The notes: generated by a model from the letters alone, not told the origin. A DNA stretch of 64,000 bases from Typha latifolia (GCA_019914945.1 CM034101.1:14891188-14955187), one strand, 5' to 3'. Shown: positions 38,406 through 51,300, counted from the first letter of the stretch. Made by a program: numbers and translations.

Positions 38406-39264
38406 CAGACAGCTACCACCGTTATTACGAAGATATTATAATAGTTTATAAAGTGAATGATTTCTAAGTGAGTGAATTGAGTATGAAGCTACAGTGATGA
38501 GCTAGAGGAGCTAACGTACGCCTAGAGCTAGTTCTAGCCTTCTAGGACATGTCAGCTGAAATAATAATAATAACAATTCTAATAATAAAGAAGCAGGACA
38601 CTGTAGACTTTTTTTATACGATATTCTTTACATGCATTTGTACGGCACACGTTAGTATATATTTCACTCCAACATACCACCTGGGCCTTCGTTAATTACT
38701 TCGGTAGTTCGGTATATATGTGGACGCAATATAACTTAGCTAGCTAGATACCAGTACGTGCGACGAGGTGATCAACTTCAAATGGGTCCACTTGGGTCCA
38801 TGAATTGGATGCATAGATATAGAATTATGTATCTAAGATGTAGATATTTGATGTATGGTTGGTATGGAGTTAGAGAGGGAGGGAAAGCGATGTATGCACG
38901 GGCACCTTAAGCTTTCTTTCACTACTCACTCACCCATGGTAGTCGTAGTAGAAGTAATGAGCGAGGAAAAAGAGCAGAGAAAAAGGGAGTTTGTGTTTGA
39001 GTTTAGCCTCTCTTATTTATGTTTCTTTACCTTCTCGTTTCTCGGATCCCCTCTTTGGCTTGGCCAGGCAATAGAGCACAGGCTAGGGTGCAGTGCACTA
39101 GTTTAATAGCAGTAGTAGTTCTCTAGCGTAGAGGTGAACAGAGGTTTAATAATATGTTAGGCTTCGATCGCCTCCGTATCCGTCTCCGCCTCCTTAGGGT
39201 GGTACATGGATTGATAAATACCTTTGTCCCAAAAGTTCAAAATAACACCAAAAGAGGGGCCAAT

Positions 39265-39266
<2 letters not shown>

Positions 39267-39322
<56 letters not shown>
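39267..39322. repeat. (GA)n microsatellite
   Basis: About 28 AG units, 1.25 kb upstream of the YABBY start. GA/CT tracts are potential BBR/BPC (GAGA-binding) sites. Confidence 0.9.
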
Positions 39323-39323
<1 letters not shown>

Positions 39324-39468
39324 AAATAAAAAGAAGTGAAGGAGGGAAGGAAAAAAAAAAGATAAAAGAAAAGATAAAGCTTTTTCACTTTGATGATTTG
39401 ACCTCACACGACAGCTCCTCACTCAGTAACAAAATAGCAGCAGCAGCAGCAGCAGAAGACAGAGATCC

Positions 39469-39471
<3 letters not shown>

Positions 39472-39511
<40 letters not shown>
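39472..39511. repeat. (CT)n microsatellite
   Basis: About 20 CT units in opposite orientation to the GA block 150 bases away; the two could pair as a hairpin. Confidence 0.9.
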
Positions 39512-39514
<3 letters not shown>

Positions 39515-39685
39515 TTTACCATCCTTTGTCCTTTCTCAATTCCCACCATAATTTTATTTTATTTTTTCTTCTTCTTCTTCTTTGATGTGCTTCCATTTGG
39601 GTCTGTGATATTGTTAGTCCCCTCATTCTCCTCCACGCATTTCTAGACCGAGTCCTCTGGTCTCGTATATCTGACCAGAATTTAA

Positions 39686-39704
39686 TCTCTCTCTCTCTCT
39701 CTCT
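39686..39704. repeat. Short (CT)n tract
   Basis: About nine CT units, part of the GA/CT-rich YABBY upstream region. Confidence 0.8.
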
Positions 39705-40476
39705 GCTCATACGAAGCAAGGGAGGAAGACCAAAACCAAGAAACCACCCACACCACATGGAGACCAATTAAGATCTCCTCTCCCTTCCTTTCCAAAACTT
39801 GTGCTCCAACTTTTTTCACTATATGCCGGACCAAATCCTCCTTTCTCCATTCACACTAAAGCCTGCAGGAGCACCCACACCTCACAGACTTCACGCATGC
39901 CGCCCATTCCCATTATAACTTTTTATCCTCTTCTTTTCATTTTAGGTAAACGTAAACCCTATCCTTTTCACCCGTTTAAGGATTTATATTCTATGTTCTC
40001 CATATTTACAAATCGAAACCTTCGTTTTACCAAACATATGCACAAAATACTATAAGTTAAGTTTAACACTAACACCACATGGAAATATTGTTACAAACCA
40101 TTATTTTTTTAATAATTCTTTTAGTGTAGTTAAGTTAACTTGAGATTTTGGTTAGGTTTAATAAACAAACCAGCAGCAAAAAGGAACGAATCAATTTACA
40201 AATATTAAAAATACAGGGGTGCAAATCTTATGCAGATAAAAGGCGGGGTGTAAAATGTAAATATGTAGGTCCGGTGTTCTTATACCACATATTTGCTAAT
40301 TGCACTGACCGGTCCATCAATCATGCACGAGATGGATGGGGGGGGCCCATCATGTCGAGCAACATCCACGTCATCATTCCTCCGCTTGGAGCCATTATAG
40401 CCACCGTGGTCGGTGCTGTTATTGGGTTATGATGCTGCACTCGTGGCATTCGCTCAACTGGGCTAATGCCAAACGC

Positions 40477-40480
<4 letters not shown>

Positions 40481-40526
<46 letters not shown>
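40481..40526. repeat. (GA)n microsatellite
   Basis: About 23 AG units. Confidence 0.9.
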
Positions 40527-40528
<2 letters not shown>

Positions 40529-40737
40529 GTGTTAAATGAACTGAGCCAATGTAATTGGATTGGCATCACGAGCAACTCGTGATACGAGAAAGTATGCAAT
40601 ATTTTGTCTCTCTCTCTTGCGGCACCAGACAGACAGACAGCCCCTTCTTCCTTCGTCTCTGCCGTGCCACCTATTATTTAGTTGTACTGCCATCTCTCTA
40701 CTAGCTACTTCCTACCATCTCTCTCTCTCCTTTTATA

Positions 40738-40803
40738 CATACATATATACACACACACACACATATATATATACGCACATATATATATATATATATATAT
40801 ATA
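40738..40803. repeat. Compound (CA)n/(TA)n microsatellite
   Basis: A short CA run followed by two TA runs separated by cgcaca. Alternating purine-pyrimidine sequence. Confidence 0.85.
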
Positions 40804-40928
40804 ATATTTATGCGCATTTGTGCTGTGCGAGGACACGGTACTAAGCTTATCCCTGTCGGTAGAGACGAAGGGAGTGATGTGTGCACGGGAACCGAAGAGA
40901 GAGGGAACAAATGCTTACACAGTTATCA

Positions 40929-41282
40929 GGGTACATTTGGTTAGTTGTTCTTATACTAAGCTTGATTTTAAGCAATTTAAACTAATTTGAAAAAATTGAG
41001 TGTTTGATTGTAAGCACGTCGAACTCCTAGAACCGAACTCATACCTCGGTTGCGGCTTGAAGGAATCCTACTAACACCCAAAGCTTTTTATGGGTAAACT
41101 TACAATTTGAGAAATTCATTTATAATCATTCAAACTAATTCAAACTTATACCCATTTGTTTTCCCTCTCCACTCTTACCTTTTGAACTTAGTTAGAAATA
41201 AATTATCATTTAGTTATTAAATCTCATAACTATTCCCTAGCTAGGTTCAAAAAAAAATTTCTTAATCCAAACAAATGTCACC
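40929..41282. mobile_element. TIR-flanked MITE-like element
   Basis: The left end ggtacatttggttagttg and the right end (complement reads ggtgacatttgtttggatt) form imperfect terminal inverted repeats around about 350 bases of non-coding AT-rich sequence. Both the TIR style and the length fit a non-autonomous DNA transposon. Target-site duplications are not obvious. Confidence 0.6.
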
Positions 41283-41397
41283 TCTATTAATGTTGTTATC
41301 TAGTGATACCTCTATTTATGTATCCTGCGGCTCCTGTCTATCTATATAATGCAAATGCTAAGTTCTGTTTTCCTCTCTCTACTCCTCTCTTCTCTGT

Positions 41398-41400
<3 letters not shown>

Positions 41401-41439
<39 letters not shown>
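41401..41439. repeat. (GA)n microsatellite
   Basis: About 19 AG units. Confidence 0.9.
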
Positions 41440-41442
<3 letters not shown>

Positions 41443-44400
41443 AAGACCACACATTGCATGCAGCAGCTTCGAGGCATTAGAGGTGATCACCTGCACACCT
41501 GTGGAATAGAAATGGAGGCATCAATTAATACGTCTTAGGATCTATTAAAGAGATGCCTGACCTGAAGTCAACTTAGAATTTGTCTGCGATGGAAGCACGC
41601 ATGGTGATAGCCCTGAGCCCAAGTAGAAAAGATTGGTCGGGTAGCATGACATTGGGTCGAACTGGGTTGATATGATTCTTTTTTAACGTGTGGTATGTTG
41701 TACTTACCAGCATTAAAGTGGCTCCGGTAGTAGATTAAACAAAAAAGAAGAAGTTGAAGATGGACAGTAAGACACGTGGTTAGCCCAACCTGTACGAACC
41801 AACAACTCTTATCAGTCGATAAACATTTGTCTCCATTTTGAAAGTGTTCCCCTGATCAATGCAATTGTACCTTCTTCTTTTTTTTATTTTTATTTTTTAT
41901 TTTTCTTTTTCCCATCCGAAACAAATAACAAGATCCGATGGTTTGAAATTTTAATCCAGATTGTGGCACCTGTACCTGTATTCAAATCAGAGCCATTACC
42001 AACTTTGTGATCAAATTTGTTAACAGCTAACGACTAAAATTCTCAGTTATAATCAACTGAAAATATGGAAATTTTGACCGAAGTAAGTGATAGAAATGTT
42101 TCAGGGCATTTACAACCAACACAGTTAGAATCCCATTTTAAGGTGCCATCTCTAAGATTGGCGTCTACTATGCTTTCTGTTATATGACTATATGAGTGCT
42201 CGGGGGACATAGTAGTAGGAGCACTATATACTACTTACTAGTTAGCTAAAGCCTAATTTATAGTACGTCAGTAGGCTCTATGTATGCACACCAAGATTAT
42301 AGACATCGGACCAAGAACGAGCAATTAATAAGGGCGAAGGCTAAGTTCAGGCAACTGGGTTAAACCAGGCTAGGTTGACTTAGGACAGCATGTTAGCTAC
42401 AAATATAATATAATATATATGCATCGATGCTTTTCATGCAACCGTTAAAGTTACATAGTTTTGTGACTAGGTTAACAGAACAGATGAAAAATTAAATGCT
42501 TAGTTAATTCAAAGGAATAGCTTTCCCTGACCTAGAATGCCAGATGCTTAGACATTCCAAGGGTTAGGGCTACCAGCTTCCACTTGTAATCCCAAATCAT
42601 GTAGCTGGGTTGCAGGGAGATAATGACTTCATGCAATTTTGGACTCAACAGGCCAAATGGCTTGTTCCAGTTCAGAACATCACCATGATCTAAGATTTGC
42701 AGCGAAATAAATGAACACCTTCAACACATCGCTTGTAGATTTGCATATTGTAGTATTCCTTTTCATTGGAAAGTATAGTGCATCATCACCAGTGTAGCAA
42801 AATCTGAACCCACCTGACTAAGGACTAAACACATGGCAATAGTTAGAAAGTTCAGAAGATCATCTCAAATGTTACACCTAAGCACATTATTTGGATTTAA
42901 GAAAAAACCTCACAATATACCATATAAAGAGAATTCCGACTGAAAGAGTACTACTAAGTTCAAAAGTTATGATAAAATTCACGTCAATTAGAAAGATGTA
43001 TACAGCGTGAACTACCAGTCATTTAAACTACAAATATTATCTTAAGATGATGAATCATCATGCAAGTATTACTCAACATCAAGTAGTGAGGCAGAAAAGG
43101 TCTGATTTGGATGTATCTGCAAAAATATATACTCGAAGAAGTACGATAACTACAAATTTTAAGGTGGGGGACACAGCCACTCAGAAGAATATTAAACATT
43201 GCAAAACAACAAATTCAATCAACATTACCAAAATGTTTTGGCATCATAGTTAACTAGTACTTTTACATCGACTCGAATTCCGATATGATGCCATAGACAG
43301 TGATTGATTTCCTAAATCCCCTCTCCACATCCCACAGAGGCAGACAAACTTTTACATGACTAATACATGCATAATCAGAACTATATGACCATGGACATAA
43401 ATATCATTGAATGCCATATAGACAAGCACAACCAATGCACCTACAAAATTCAACACCCCTAGCACCTTCAAGAAGAAAGAACAGGGGAAAGGTTTTTTTT
43501 TTTTCCTTTTCTGTTTCCTGCTTTCACATTTGATTGTAGCATAATGATCGATCAATTTTTCACTTCTGTTCACTCTTTCCAGAAAAGTAAAGGTCACGGG
43601 AAAGAGAACAACAGGGAAAGACATTGAAGTTCCCAAATCTTCTCCATGCCAAACAGTATATGTCTAAGAATGGAGTGTTTGCCCATAACACAGATGGTTC
43701 CAAGATAAAGCTATACCTGACTCTCAGTTAACCTATATCTACCAATCAACTTCCATTTTTTTTATGGCTCTCTTATCAATTATCACCTGTTGTTTGTACT
43801 CATATTGTAGGTTCCTCATCAGTGTTTTTATGGAGGTTATCAAAAGTTTCATCATTTTGGTACAAACTATATTATCTCATGGACTGTACAGCCAAAAAAA
43901 ATGAATCAACAGTACCGACATTTCAATTTAAAGATTATTCATGCCCTGTAGACTTCACCTATACCATGTACCTAATCAAATTTATCATTTATATCTTCCT
44001 CATGTTATCATGGAGAATCATCTATAAAGGCAATAGATTGAGAATCCTACTTATAGACAATAAGGCTCAAGATCACTAGTATCATATAAATTGTCATCTT
44101 CATGGAATCTAAACTGCCCAGACAATTCTACATAAATCAACCCACATACTACAGCGGAGAAAGGATTAAGAATGTTAATGACAATGTGGATGAGGAGCAA
44201 AAGACAAAATGCAAGGAAAGAGAAACTGTCTCATGTTAACCTTTTATTGCTGAAATGGAATGACATAGCCAGTACAGATGAAACAGATCCAACTACAATG
44301 GAGCAATAAGCTATCAATTTCCTCATTTAAAAAATTCTGTTTAGATTATTTAGTACAAATCTACGAGAATAATTTAATGAATAGAAAGTTGATGCAACTA

Positions 44401-44594
44401 ATTAACATAATTCAAAGATGCCATAGTCACATATTTAAAAAGAATGCACAGATGTCTGCAAGAAAAAGAAACAGGAAAAAAAAAACAGAGTACACTGAGC
44501 TTTAAAGTGAGCGACTGAGTGTAGATATGCCAAAGGTCTGCCCCAATCTTTTCGTATATGTTTTTATGATATAGATATGTGTATTTATACTTAC
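41440..44594. other. Spacer without a recognised gene
   Basis: AT-rich. Several 60-95 codon frames exist on both strands, but none has domain features or a familiar sequence. Part may be the 3' portion or introns of the possible minus-strand transcript at 44595-45845. Confidence 0.45.
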
Positions 44595-45781
44595 ATTGCA
44601 ACTTTTGTCATCCTCAAATGAGCAAAAGAACTGCCTTGAGAAAATTGTACAACAATCGCGTTGCTGTTAATAACTGGGAAATAATCAAAGAAGTCAGCGG
44701 AATCTTGATGACAAAATATTCATTAGCATACCTATTGTGAATAGAATATCTAGAAAGATGTGGCCTTCGGCGTAGTTTTGCATTTCCTTTTTTTCCGACA
44801 AAAGCCAAGATATAGTTTTACATTTCATTTTCCAATGATGAAATATATTGCAAAAAACAACATGGCTGCAGAGATATGTAAACCAAGAAAATAACCATGA
44901 TAAAGAATCGCTAAATGACAAATTCATTGCTCTTCTTTTTCTTTTTTGTCACATGATGGAACAGTGATAAGAAAGGATCACAATTAAACCACCCAAAGAA
45001 AGTTACAAGTTTCTTCGTATGTCTAACATTTAAAAGTTAAAGAAGAAGATATATTAAGAGTTGCATAAGGACCCAACTAGGAAAAATAACAGGTCACAAC
45101 AGAAAGATGTTACGAGAGCAAAATAAAGTTGTCCACGAATTTTACCTATTTCAATTGGTTATTCGCGTCATCATAGGATATCAGCCATGACTATACCCAA
45201 ATCCTAACTACCTATACACTTAACTCATTTCCTCCTGTATATGGGAGGCATATATTCCAAAGGAGATCAGTCGAACGACTCTGTCCCATCTTCACGAAAA
45301 TAACTCACGTCCATATTTCACATCATTGCACAAAATTTCAAGAGGAACACTATAAAAACTGCCAAAGTTACTAAATTCTATTGGAAGATAAGAGCAATAA
45401 AACAGTGGTTTCATTGATCCGCTAAACGAAGCAACCAATCTATCTGATCATTCAACTACGCCAAGTGAATAAAAAAAAAGCGCGATGATCAAGAGTAGAC
45501 TAGCAGATCCGATCTAGGGTTCTTACATTGAAGCATGCGTAGCATCGCACTTGATATAAGCAAACTCTCTCTAGTAGAAATCGCATAAGCAACTTGTTGG
45601 TCATGAAATAGACGAAGAGATCATAAGAGTCGGAGATCTACGGATGGACTAGGGTTTAGGAGAAGCGGCGAGATACCTGGTTGAGAACTTGATCTCAAGA
45701 ATTCGCTCGTTCCGGTCTTTCGATGTGGGCTTGGATTGCGGCGTCCGTATGCCAACAATTGTTGTAGCTTTCCATCGTGAA

Positions 45782-45824
<43 letters not shown>

Positions 45825-45845
45825 GAGAATAAAGAGAACCGCCAT
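44595..45845 (-). ncRNA. Possible spliced non-coding or short-ORF transcript
   Basis: On the minus strand a CT-repeat leader (45785-45819) is followed by splice-like signals in order: donor AACCAG|GTATCT at 45677, acceptor TACTAG|AGAG at 45570, donor TTCAAT|GTAAGA at 45527, acceptor TTAACAG|CAAC at 44663, and donor GCAAT|GTAAGT at 44595. The first ATG after the repeat (MESYNNCWHTDA) gives a 26-codon ORF. Another frame stays open across the joined exons (KATTIVGIRTPQSK onward) but has no ATG. No known protein emerges. It could be a lncRNA, the 5' leader of an unrecognised gene, or chance. Confidence 0.3.
45785..45819. repeat. (GA)n microsatellite
   Basis: About 17 GA units; a CT-rich leader if the minus strand is transcribed. 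Confidence 0.9.
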
Positions 45846-46735
45846 CGCTATTCTAAGATTTAGTTAGTTAGGTGGGTCGGGTCACGGGTGGTGTGTAAAA
45901 AGAAAATATTGAAGGGAGATATATGAAAAAACGGGTGATAGCTTAGGGGATTTAGTGTAATTTAACTCTATTTTCATTAGCAAATGTCCCAATAAGATAC
46001 TTGGATTAGGCGAGTCTAGACCGATACTTGGTATTAAACTATTACTCAATCCTTTGATATCAAAATCTTTAAGCTGATAGATACCAATTTTATTTTTTAT
46101 GTTAATATTTAATGCAACTGTTATGACAATTAACTCGACTTGTTTAAACTTATTCACTAGAAAAAAACTGGATATTTTTCATAGACATGATGGCCTATTA
46201 ATATCACAAATATAGTTACTTGGGTCTGTTATGTAGTATCTAATTTACGTAAGTGATGGATAAAACAATGCTTAAAGTTACCGAGTAATACCATCTTGCC
46301 AAAAAATAACTAGCAAGAAATTTAAAAAGGAAGTAACAAACCCTTACATTTGCAATTCATTTTGAAGAAAAGGAGACAAATCTACAAGTTTTTAACACAA
46401 TTGATTTCTTGACAACATCCATAGCTGTCAAATTAACCATGGACTGCAACAAATAGAAGTCCAATAGTTGCAGGCTAGATATACATAGCCTGTAATGGTA
46501 ACTATTTGTACATATTCCAAGTCAGTTACTGAAACCCTCAGCTTCACCTTTCATCTACTACTTTATTAACAGCACAAGTTGTTTACTGTAACCAACTTCC
46601 ACCGTATGCTTTTATGTACACAAACCTGCATCACAACATCCAATCGTTCTGTACAGGAATCCCTATGAACTTCATATGTATTTGTATATTATATATTTAT
46701 ATATATATATAGTTAATTAATTTCGTAGACGTGAG
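45846..46735. other. Spacer and NAC 3' UTR
   Basis: No gene seen. The right part, next to 46736, should be the 3' UTR of the minus-strand NAC gene. A short TA run lies near 46698-46712. Confidence 0.55.
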
Positions 46736-48105
46736 TCATTTCCATGGATCCAGTTGGTCACTGGAGCCAGATGTGGAAGGGTACTGTTCTACTGTCCCTT
46801 CTTGGTTGTCTGAAACTTGAAAAATATGCTGCGAATTGGAGCAATTAGGTTCTTTGATGGCATTATCATGGCTAAGCTGCGACGCGACGAACTTGTCGAG
46901 AACTCTCCAGTCTGTAACCTGATCCTGCCACTGCTCGATGTTTCCGCCGTTAGCACACACCGAGATGATCTGAACTTGGTGGCTAGGTTGAGTAGCTTCT
47001 TCCTGAGTAATGGCAGATGAATGGAGTACTGCAGTTTGATTAATGAAAGACGGTAGTTTAGGGCTTTCTAGTTGAGGGAGCTGCAGGAAGGATTCATGAG
47101 GCAAGAGGTGGTGCAGCTCTAGCTCTGGCTTGCATGAGTAGAGGTGGTTGTGGAAGGTTATATCGGGCTGATGACGTAACTGTGTCGGAGAATCTAGGTC
47201 CGGCATGAACGCCATACGGTCGTCGTACCAGGAAGGAGACGCTTGCTCGCTCATTCTCGTCACGGATGTCACTCGCTTCTTGAATGCCCTACAGACTACC
47301 CATCCTTCTTCCTGCCATATAGATACAACACTTATTATAACTCAACTAGTATATATATATGTACTTGTATTCAAAAGAGTTGTCAATTATAGGCAAGGAG
47401 ACTCGCTAGCTAGCGTCATTGCTAGGCTTCGTTATATTAATGTAGAAGAAAAACTTAATTTTTTGTTCTATATTGGCTTACCCTGAAGTGTTATCATATA
47501 GCATTCCTACGAACATGAGAATGGTAGAAAATAGAAACATCAACAACATATATATGAACATATATATCAAACTTATGGCACATTCACTTACCTGTGTAGT
47601 TCCATTTTCATTTGTTTCAAGACGATACTCATGCATAATCCAATCCGACTTCTGCCCATTTGGTGCTCGACCCTTGTAAAAGACTAAGGTCTTCCTCATA
47701 CCAACCAGGTTGCTCTTCGCATAGATTGGCTTGTCCCTTCCTGTTGCTTTCCAGAATCCGGCCGTTGTCGCTCTATTCGTTCGAGTACCGGTCGGATATT
47801 TCTTATCTTTATGGCTGAAGAAGTACCATTCGTTCTGCTCTTCCGTTCCGATCCTGCACAACTCTGATCAAATATGTGTAACTTTAGCTTGTAGTGCTAT
47901 CTGTGACTTATGTATTAATAGCTACAAGCATCCATGGAGTTGTACCTTGAAGGTCCCATGGCTCAATTTTATACAAATCAATGTCTTTTATTACATCTAG
48001 GTCGATCTTCCTTGATGCTATCTTCTTTCTGAGATAGTAGTCCACGAGCTCTTCATCTGTAGGGTGGAAACGAAAACCTGGGGGAACGTGCGAGAAGGTA
48101 TTCAT
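46736..48105 (-). CDS. VND-type NAC transcription factor (vascular-related NAC domain)
   Basis: Nuclear activator of xylem vessel differentiation and secondary-wall genes. Three exons on the minus strand: 47946-48105, 47592-47863, 46736-47311, in phase, 335 aa; the two-intron layout is usual for NACs. The NAC domain spans about residues 6-157 with subdomains in order: [59 protein letters not shown], the DNA-binding [16 protein letters not shown], and [12 protein letters not shown]. The [11 protein letters not shown] start and the C-terminal [15 protein letters not shown] (279-293) place it in the VND group rather than SND/NST; the 178-residue C-terminal region is longer than in VND7, so VND1-6 is more likely. 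Start: MNTFSH at 48105, the in-frame ATG matching the family. An intron in the 5' leader is likely. Confidence 0.95.
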
Positions 48106-49300
48106 CTTCCTTAGAGTATGCAATCAATACCTGCCAACCATGCCAACATTGGGTTAGACGTAATCTATAATTGTCATCTTTTATGTCCATTAATCAATCT
48201 AATTCTCTAATTATATATATATATATATATATATTACAGTACTATTTGAAGACTGTGAAATTGCAATGAGTACTTAGGAATAGCATAATCTTGTTAGTTA
48301 ATTTTGGTAAAACTTTCTATACTTAAATCAAGATGGTGCAGAGAAAGGATAATGAACTTCTTCTATATGGCTAACCATCATGAGATAAACAACATTTTAG
48401 TGTTGTCATATATAGTTGCGCAACTAATTACATGTGGCTAATAGTATTATTGTCAAAGGAACTATGCCACTTGTTATGTAATGACCACAGATTATGCGAA
48501 GCATGCATTAAGAGAATCATAATTGATTATCTTGAAATACGACAACTATGTGTCCCCGTCCATAAAGCAAGAGATAATTTCTCCTTAATTACTGTATCTC
48601 AGTTAATTAATAATATTCCTTCTAATTATAAACGCTATATATTTACATTTTGAGCTCTATATTGAACGATCGATATAGACTTCTTTTATTGGACTCAAAA
48701 GTTGGGAATAATTACGTAGTTATTATTGTTGTTGTTTGGCAAGTTTGGAAGGCAAGAGACTTCAATGTATTAATCCCACGGTACTTGATATTCATTATAG
48801 TCTTCATTCACTTTTAATAATCTTACTCAGAAACATTCTAGTGTAGTGCAAGACATGAAGAAGATGATAGTTTTGCATCTTGTTCATCTTCCGGAAAAAG
48901 CTAACTAATATTACATCTTCAGTTGTCCATCAAAATAAAAGATGTTCAAGATATATAATAATGTGCATTTTCTGTGAATCGATCAAGAAAAACGAAATAA
49001 AAAAATAATAATAATAAGATGATGACCCTGTGTACATTTTTCCAGACATATTGAGCAAAGGAAAATTAATAGAGCTAGAGAACATCTACGAGAGATCGAC
49101 TTAATTACCTTGAAGCAAAAGCTTCACGTGGACAAAATCTAACCACGTCTGTTCTATGAAAGATTTTAAGGGCATGCAGCTACCATTGGTTTCATTGTTC
49201 GTTTCTACGTAGTGGTTTTTGTTTGTCTATATATCGTACATAGAGAAAGAGAGAGCACTTACTTGCTAATGGGATAGAAGAGAAACACGCCTGTTCCGGC
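48106..49300 (-). promoter_or_regulatory. NAC gene 5' leader with probable intron, and promoter
   Basis: On the minus strand an acceptor-like TTGGCAG lies at about 48130, 25 bases before the ATG. A good donor, CTTCAAG|GTAATT, lies at 49111. Together they suggest a leader intron of about 1 kb. A TATA-like gatatatag on the minus strand near 49228 would place the transcription start near 49200. A TA repeat sits inside the proposed intron. Confidence 0.4.
48212..48234. repeat. (TA)n microsatellite
   Basis: About 11 TA units, inside the proposed NAC leader intron. Confidence 0.8.
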
Positions 49301-51300
49301 TCAGCTCGATCCACCAATGACAAACAAAAGACGAGGATGAGAAGAGCTTTTTCCTGTTCTCTTTTGCCGTTGCTCGATCAATAGCATTAATCCTCGGGAC
49401 TTGAACACGTTGTACTTCCTTTTCCTCCGAAAGAAAGAGAGAGAAGAAGTAGACTTTGGTCCTTGAAAGTAATAAGAAGAAGGCAGGACAATGGCGTAGG
49501 TTAAATAACAAGCATCTAAAACCCCCAAGAATTGAAGAACTACTACCAGCAATTTTAGAGAGGTCGATCGAGAGATGCACCGGAAATTAAGGGCGGATGG
49601 ATTGCAGGCAAAGGATAAAAAGCAGGAGCCCGTCGGCCTCGTCCACCTCCAACCGCCACGGACAGTGACAAGAATATTACAATGCTTAGTCGATCGTTTG
49701 CCTACTCCTCTTAGTTTCTAGATCTCACAAAGAAGATCTAGAGGGCAATTAAGGAGGAGGAGAAGGAGGAGGAGGAGGAGGAGAGAGGAGAGAAAGAAAT
49801 GTAATGTAATGTAATGGAACGGAGAGTAGTACATCTAACGGGGTTACACAAGCTTTGTTTATAAAGCCCACAACAATAGTTGGAGTCAGAAACACCACTC
49901 CTCCCTCCTCACCCTTTTCCTGGCTTCCAGGATAAAAGGCGAGCACGAAGGAAATGCCAACTCGGACCTCCAGAACTTATATCACATTTAGATCCTTATT
50001 GATTGAGTGAAATCTTTTACACATGCAAGTTGCTGTGGGGCCCGCAAAAGGCTTCCACCTCCTCCTGCGCGGTGGTTGGTTGGTTGGTTTGGTTGGCTCT
50101 TAACAATTCGATCCTCTCTCCTCTCCCCTCCTCGCTAGCTCTGTCGCCGATGGTCGCTTTCGGGTGGTGGGGCCACGTCAGACCGACCTAAGTATAATTT
50201 GATGGCGATGCTTCTCCAAATAGAAACCCCAGAGGCCAGAGTAGAGAGAAGAGCAGAAGAGACGAAACTTTTGCGCAGAACACCCTCGTTTTATAATCGC
50301 CCCCCAAAAAAAAAAAGTCGACTAAATAAAAAGGGGTTATCTGCAAAATAAACCGAGAAATGAGAGGGATGTAGGGCCCGGCGGAAGGCACGCAGAGTCA
50401 GTACGTGGCGGCTCCTGGTCCGGCGTGGGCTCGACCCGATCATTAGGCTCGCAATTTTGGGTGCAGGCCGGCTGTCTCCCGGGTCCCACCACACTCCTCC
50501 TCCTACTGGGCCCCACGTCGGGGAACGACGGGCTACTCCCGGTAACTCGTAATGAACCTGCAGCAGACGCCGTGAGTTTGCCCGTGGAGTGCTGGACCAC
50601 TTTTGCAAAAGCGACCCCTCATCGTTTTTATGGAATAATGATATAATAAGTATACTTGGCTTTGACGTAGATAAGTTTTATATTCAAGTCTTTCGAAGGA
50701 TACATGTATTTATTAAAATAGAGAAGTAGGCGTATCTTTGGGAGAGAAGTGAAGCAAACCTTTTCTGATGTCATTAGTGACTGGGAACTCTATACAAACA
50801 CATACATACCGTGTTTCAATGCATGGTCTCTAATTAATCTCTATATAATACGTACATTGTTTCTTACTCATAATCTATAAAGTTGGAGACCATCGTCACC
50901 TTCAAAGAGGTGACCAAATAAATGCGCATAAAATTGCAAGCCTATCAAGATTAGCTTCCAACTTAAGGAGTGGATTAACTGACATGATGCAGTTCTAGAA
51001 GTAAATTATCCCTGCCGTCGTGGGCCCGTGTCGGCCCGCCACAATCATTGCCTATACGTAATCCCCATCATGGCCCCTTCCTAACTGTCCACGTGTCACC
51101 TTCTTCTTGAGGCCGACGTGGCACCGTCCGGTGGCCACGTCGGATAAAAAGCAGCCAATAGGGGTGGGGGAGGAACTGAGGAGGCATGCGGCCTCTGCAA
51201 TACTCCCAGGGCCCCACAAACCACCACCACCACCACCACCACCACCTGCCTATATACATATACCCATCATGCCTTCCCCTATCTTACTATCTACCGCGTT
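49301..51300. other. G+C-richer upstream region, no gene called
   Basis: Contains (AGG)n-like sequence at 49745-49790, a G+C-rich block at 50380-50560, and ACGT-core motifs at 51085-51150 followed by ccaat at 51152 and tatatacat at 51250. Open frames of 60-105 codons occur on both strands but none resembles a known protein. This looks regulatory rather than coding. Confidence 0.45.
51221..51246. repeat. (CCA)n trinucleotide repeat
   Basis: About nine CCA units, directly before a TATA-like motif. Confidence 0.85.

Larger units (their letters stand above)
38406..40928. other. YABBY upstream region rich in GA/CT repeats, no gene seen
   Basis: Open frames here are caused by GA or CT repeats and do not resemble proteins. 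Repeat blocks are listed separately. This is likely the upstream regulatory region of the divergent minus-strand YABBY gene. Confidence 0.55.

Noticed and set aside
39224..39646. 140-codon open frame made of Arg-Glu and Ser-Leu repeats.
   Set aside because: It is a product of the GA and CT microsatellites and has no protein features.
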